A stretch of DNA of 64,000 nucleotides. Source: Vibrio zhanjiangensis. GTDB lineage: Bacteria > Pseudomonadota > Gammaproteobacteria > Enterobacterales > Vibrionaceae. Below, piece after piece: positions 62,832 to 64,000 of this stretch. Position numbers and translations under genes: made by a program. Under the pieces are notes generated by a model, which worked only from the letters and a program-made list of their open reading frames with translations, ran no database searches and was not told the DNA's origin. How positions within the stretch are numbered: the stretch's first letter is position 1; each line of letters opens with the position of its first letter. The stretch spans positions 34,743 to 98,742 of the forward strand of contig NZ_BSPW01000054.1 in the NCBI RefSeq assembly GCF_030161235.1, in the 5' to 3' direction.

Positions 62832-63395
62832 TTATTGATAAGTAACAACAAAAGTAACTGGCGCTGCAACTGTACCTGCATCAGTAACATCAGCAGTATC
62901 TGTGTGATACATTTGTGCTTCGAATTGGACAGCTCCAGTCGCAGTATCAATGTCAACACCTGCAAATGAGTTGATGCTATTGATGAGTACGTCCGCACCA
63001 TTATGAGTTAGCAGCATTCCCATATTATCAATATTACCAGCAGTATTTTTTAGGACACTTGACTTGGCTAAACCAACCAGTGCATCACCTTGAATAAGCA
63101 TTTGAGCACTTGTTGGAACCGTACAAGAAACATTATTTGATGGTGCGATAAAGAACTGTTTTGCCGTTCCCACAGCACCTTCTGCACTTGAATTAGAAGC
63201 TTCAGTTTTAGTAACACTATCAACATTAACAACAGCGTTACTTATTTCTACACCATCAACCCAAAGGCCTGGTTCACAGGTTGACTCAGTGACACTACCT
63301 GTTAGATAAACCTCTAAGTCAGTACCAGCCGCGTTTGCGCCAAAAGAAGCCATCATCATTCCAGAAACTATTGAAGCTGCGAGTAATTTTTTCAT
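62832..63395 (-). CDS. major fimbrial subunit (pilin)
   Basis: 187 residues with a signal peptide (MKKLLAASIVSG to about GANAA, residue 23). The mature protein has one cysteine pair (STCEPG and VSCTVP, about 39 and 95), low charge and many Ala/Ser/Thr/Val, and ends in a beta strand PVTFVVTYQ, the usual pilin ending. It is first in the operon, as main subunit genes usually are, and is followed by an attenuator-like terminator. Family type (within chaperone-usher clades) is not certain. Confidence 0.82.
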   Translation of the reverse strand: MKKLLAASIVSGMMMASFGANAAGTDLEVYLTGSVTESTCEPGLWVDGVEISNAVVNVDSVTKTEASNSSAEGAVGTAKQFFIAPSNNVSCTVPTSAQMLIQGDALVGLAKSSVLKNTAGNIDNMGMLLTHNGADVLINSINSFAGVDIDTATGAVQFEAQMYHTDTADVTDAGTVAAPVTFVVTYQ

Positions 63396-63938
63396 TTCTA
63401 TAATACCTTGTATCTATATATTAAAAACAACATCCAAAAATTAATGTCACCTAAAATAAATTTTGTTCGACATTGCTTTTGGTTATAAACACACATATCC
63501 GTGGCTATACCTACTACTTAAACCAAGGGAGTGCGTTTCTTGGATTCGCATAATAGATAGAAGTATTAGTAAGATCACATCACTAGCAGAGGATTTTTCC
63601 CTCAGGTATAAAAAAAACCAAAAAAAAGCAACAAAATACCAAAGGAATAAACAAGTTTAAACGTATGTTTTCGCACCATTTCAGCAATATACGCATAAAA
63701 ATTCACAAAAAAAGCATCAAAAGTTATTTTTAAAATGGCCTTATTTCTGGTAAGTAACTCGAAAGTTATTTAAAAAATTTCAGAAAAATCATTAATACGT
63801 GGCCATATTTAAAAATCCATAATGAACCACAACTGTAATAATTTTATTATTATGTAAAAGATTGAATATGCTGAACACATCTGTATAGCGCAAGTAGAAG
63901 TAACTTATCGCTCAAACCAACACAAAGTTGGTTTACGG
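63396..63938. promoter_or_regulatory. upstream region of the fimbrial operon
   Basis: About 540 bases, very AT-rich. It should contain the pilin promoter. A short plus-strand frame (63463-63660) lacks a ribosome site and coding character. No invertible-promoter repeats were seen. Confidence 0.4.
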
Positions 63939-64000
63939 TGCATATTTCGGAGCATTCCGATCAGTTATTTCGGGATTATCCGATCACCCATTTCGGTTTA
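63939..64000 (+). mobile_element. left end of an IS21-family-like element, cut by the window edge
   Basis: From TGCATATTTCGG the sequence has tandem 23-base units: one from 63943, one from 63966 and the start of a third at 63989. Each shares ATTTCGG and, where complete, ATCCGATCA or TTCCGATCA. Multiple short direct repeats at the termini are typical of IS21-family elements (IstA/IstB). The genes themselves would lie beyond the window. Confidence 0.6.

Noticed and set aside
63463..63660. 65-residue plus-strand frame upstream of the pilin gene
   Set aside because: No ribosome site, lysine/asparagine run from AT-rich DNA, no domain.

Overview
The window reads as a segment of a Vibrio-type (Vibrionaceae) genome, most likely an accessory-rich part of the second chromosome. 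This is inferred from a qnr-type pentapeptide gene followed by a VCR-like attC site, a caa3-type oxidase operon, ppsA/ppsR, an aroG-type DAHP synthase and general protein resemblance. No rRNA, tRNA or CRISPR array was recognised.

Layout. 0.1-1.9 kb: a fumarylacetoacetate-hydrolase-family enzyme and a general porin. 2.4-24.4 kb (all minus strand): one long, tightly spaced gene train. Read in transcription order it has an A-T-C NRPS, a free-standing A domain, a free-standing carrier protein, a PKS with order KS-AT-KR-DH-ACP, and a C-A-T-TE NRPS whose A-domain code predicts aspartate. It continues with an EmrB-type exporter, a small membrane protein, an ene-reductase-like MDR enzyme, an EmrA/HlyD-type adaptor, a small methyltransferase and a QseBC/PmrAB-like two-component system, and ends in a good intrinsic terminator. 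An O-methyltransferase is transcribed divergently from the upstream end. Gene order equals module order, so a chain can be proposed: unusual carboxylic-acid starter, then one amino acid loaded in trans, one malonyl extension reduced and dehydrated to an alpha,beta-unsaturated unit, then Asp, then thioesterase release. I do not recognise this architecture as a known pathway; it is the best candidate for an undescribed system.

26.1-33.7 kb: a secreted M28 aminopeptidase lipoprotein, then a decayed mobile stretch. It holds qnr with a VCR-like attC, a truncated IS4-family transposase, a GNAT acetyltransferase fragment fused to a second attC, two small membrane/secreted proteins, and an overlapping gene pair that looks like a pore-forming toxin and its immunity protein. 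The stretch is bounded on the right by a second, broken copy of the qnr 3' end. Two orphan genes follow.

33.8-38.5 kb: aroG-type DAHP synthase and, divergently, a four-gene polar amino-acid ABC transporter; a TyrR-box-like site lies between them. 38.5-46.3 kb: a complete aa3/caa3 cytochrome c oxidase operon (subunits II, I, assembly factor CtaG/Cox11, subunit III, SURF1, Sco-like protein, heme A synthase, heme O synthase) with a DUF2909 gene on the opposite strand. 46.7-56.8 kb: phosphohexomutase, solute-binding protein, divergent ppsR/ppsA, a YjiH-family membrane protein, ferredoxin-NADP reductase, a hotdog thioesterase and a LysR regulator. 57.2-63.4 kb: an OmpA-family protein and a chaperone-usher fimbrial operon (pilin, usher, chaperone, putative tip protein) with an attenuator-like terminator after the pilin. 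The last ~60 bases carry 23-bp tandem repeats typical of the end of an IS21-family element.
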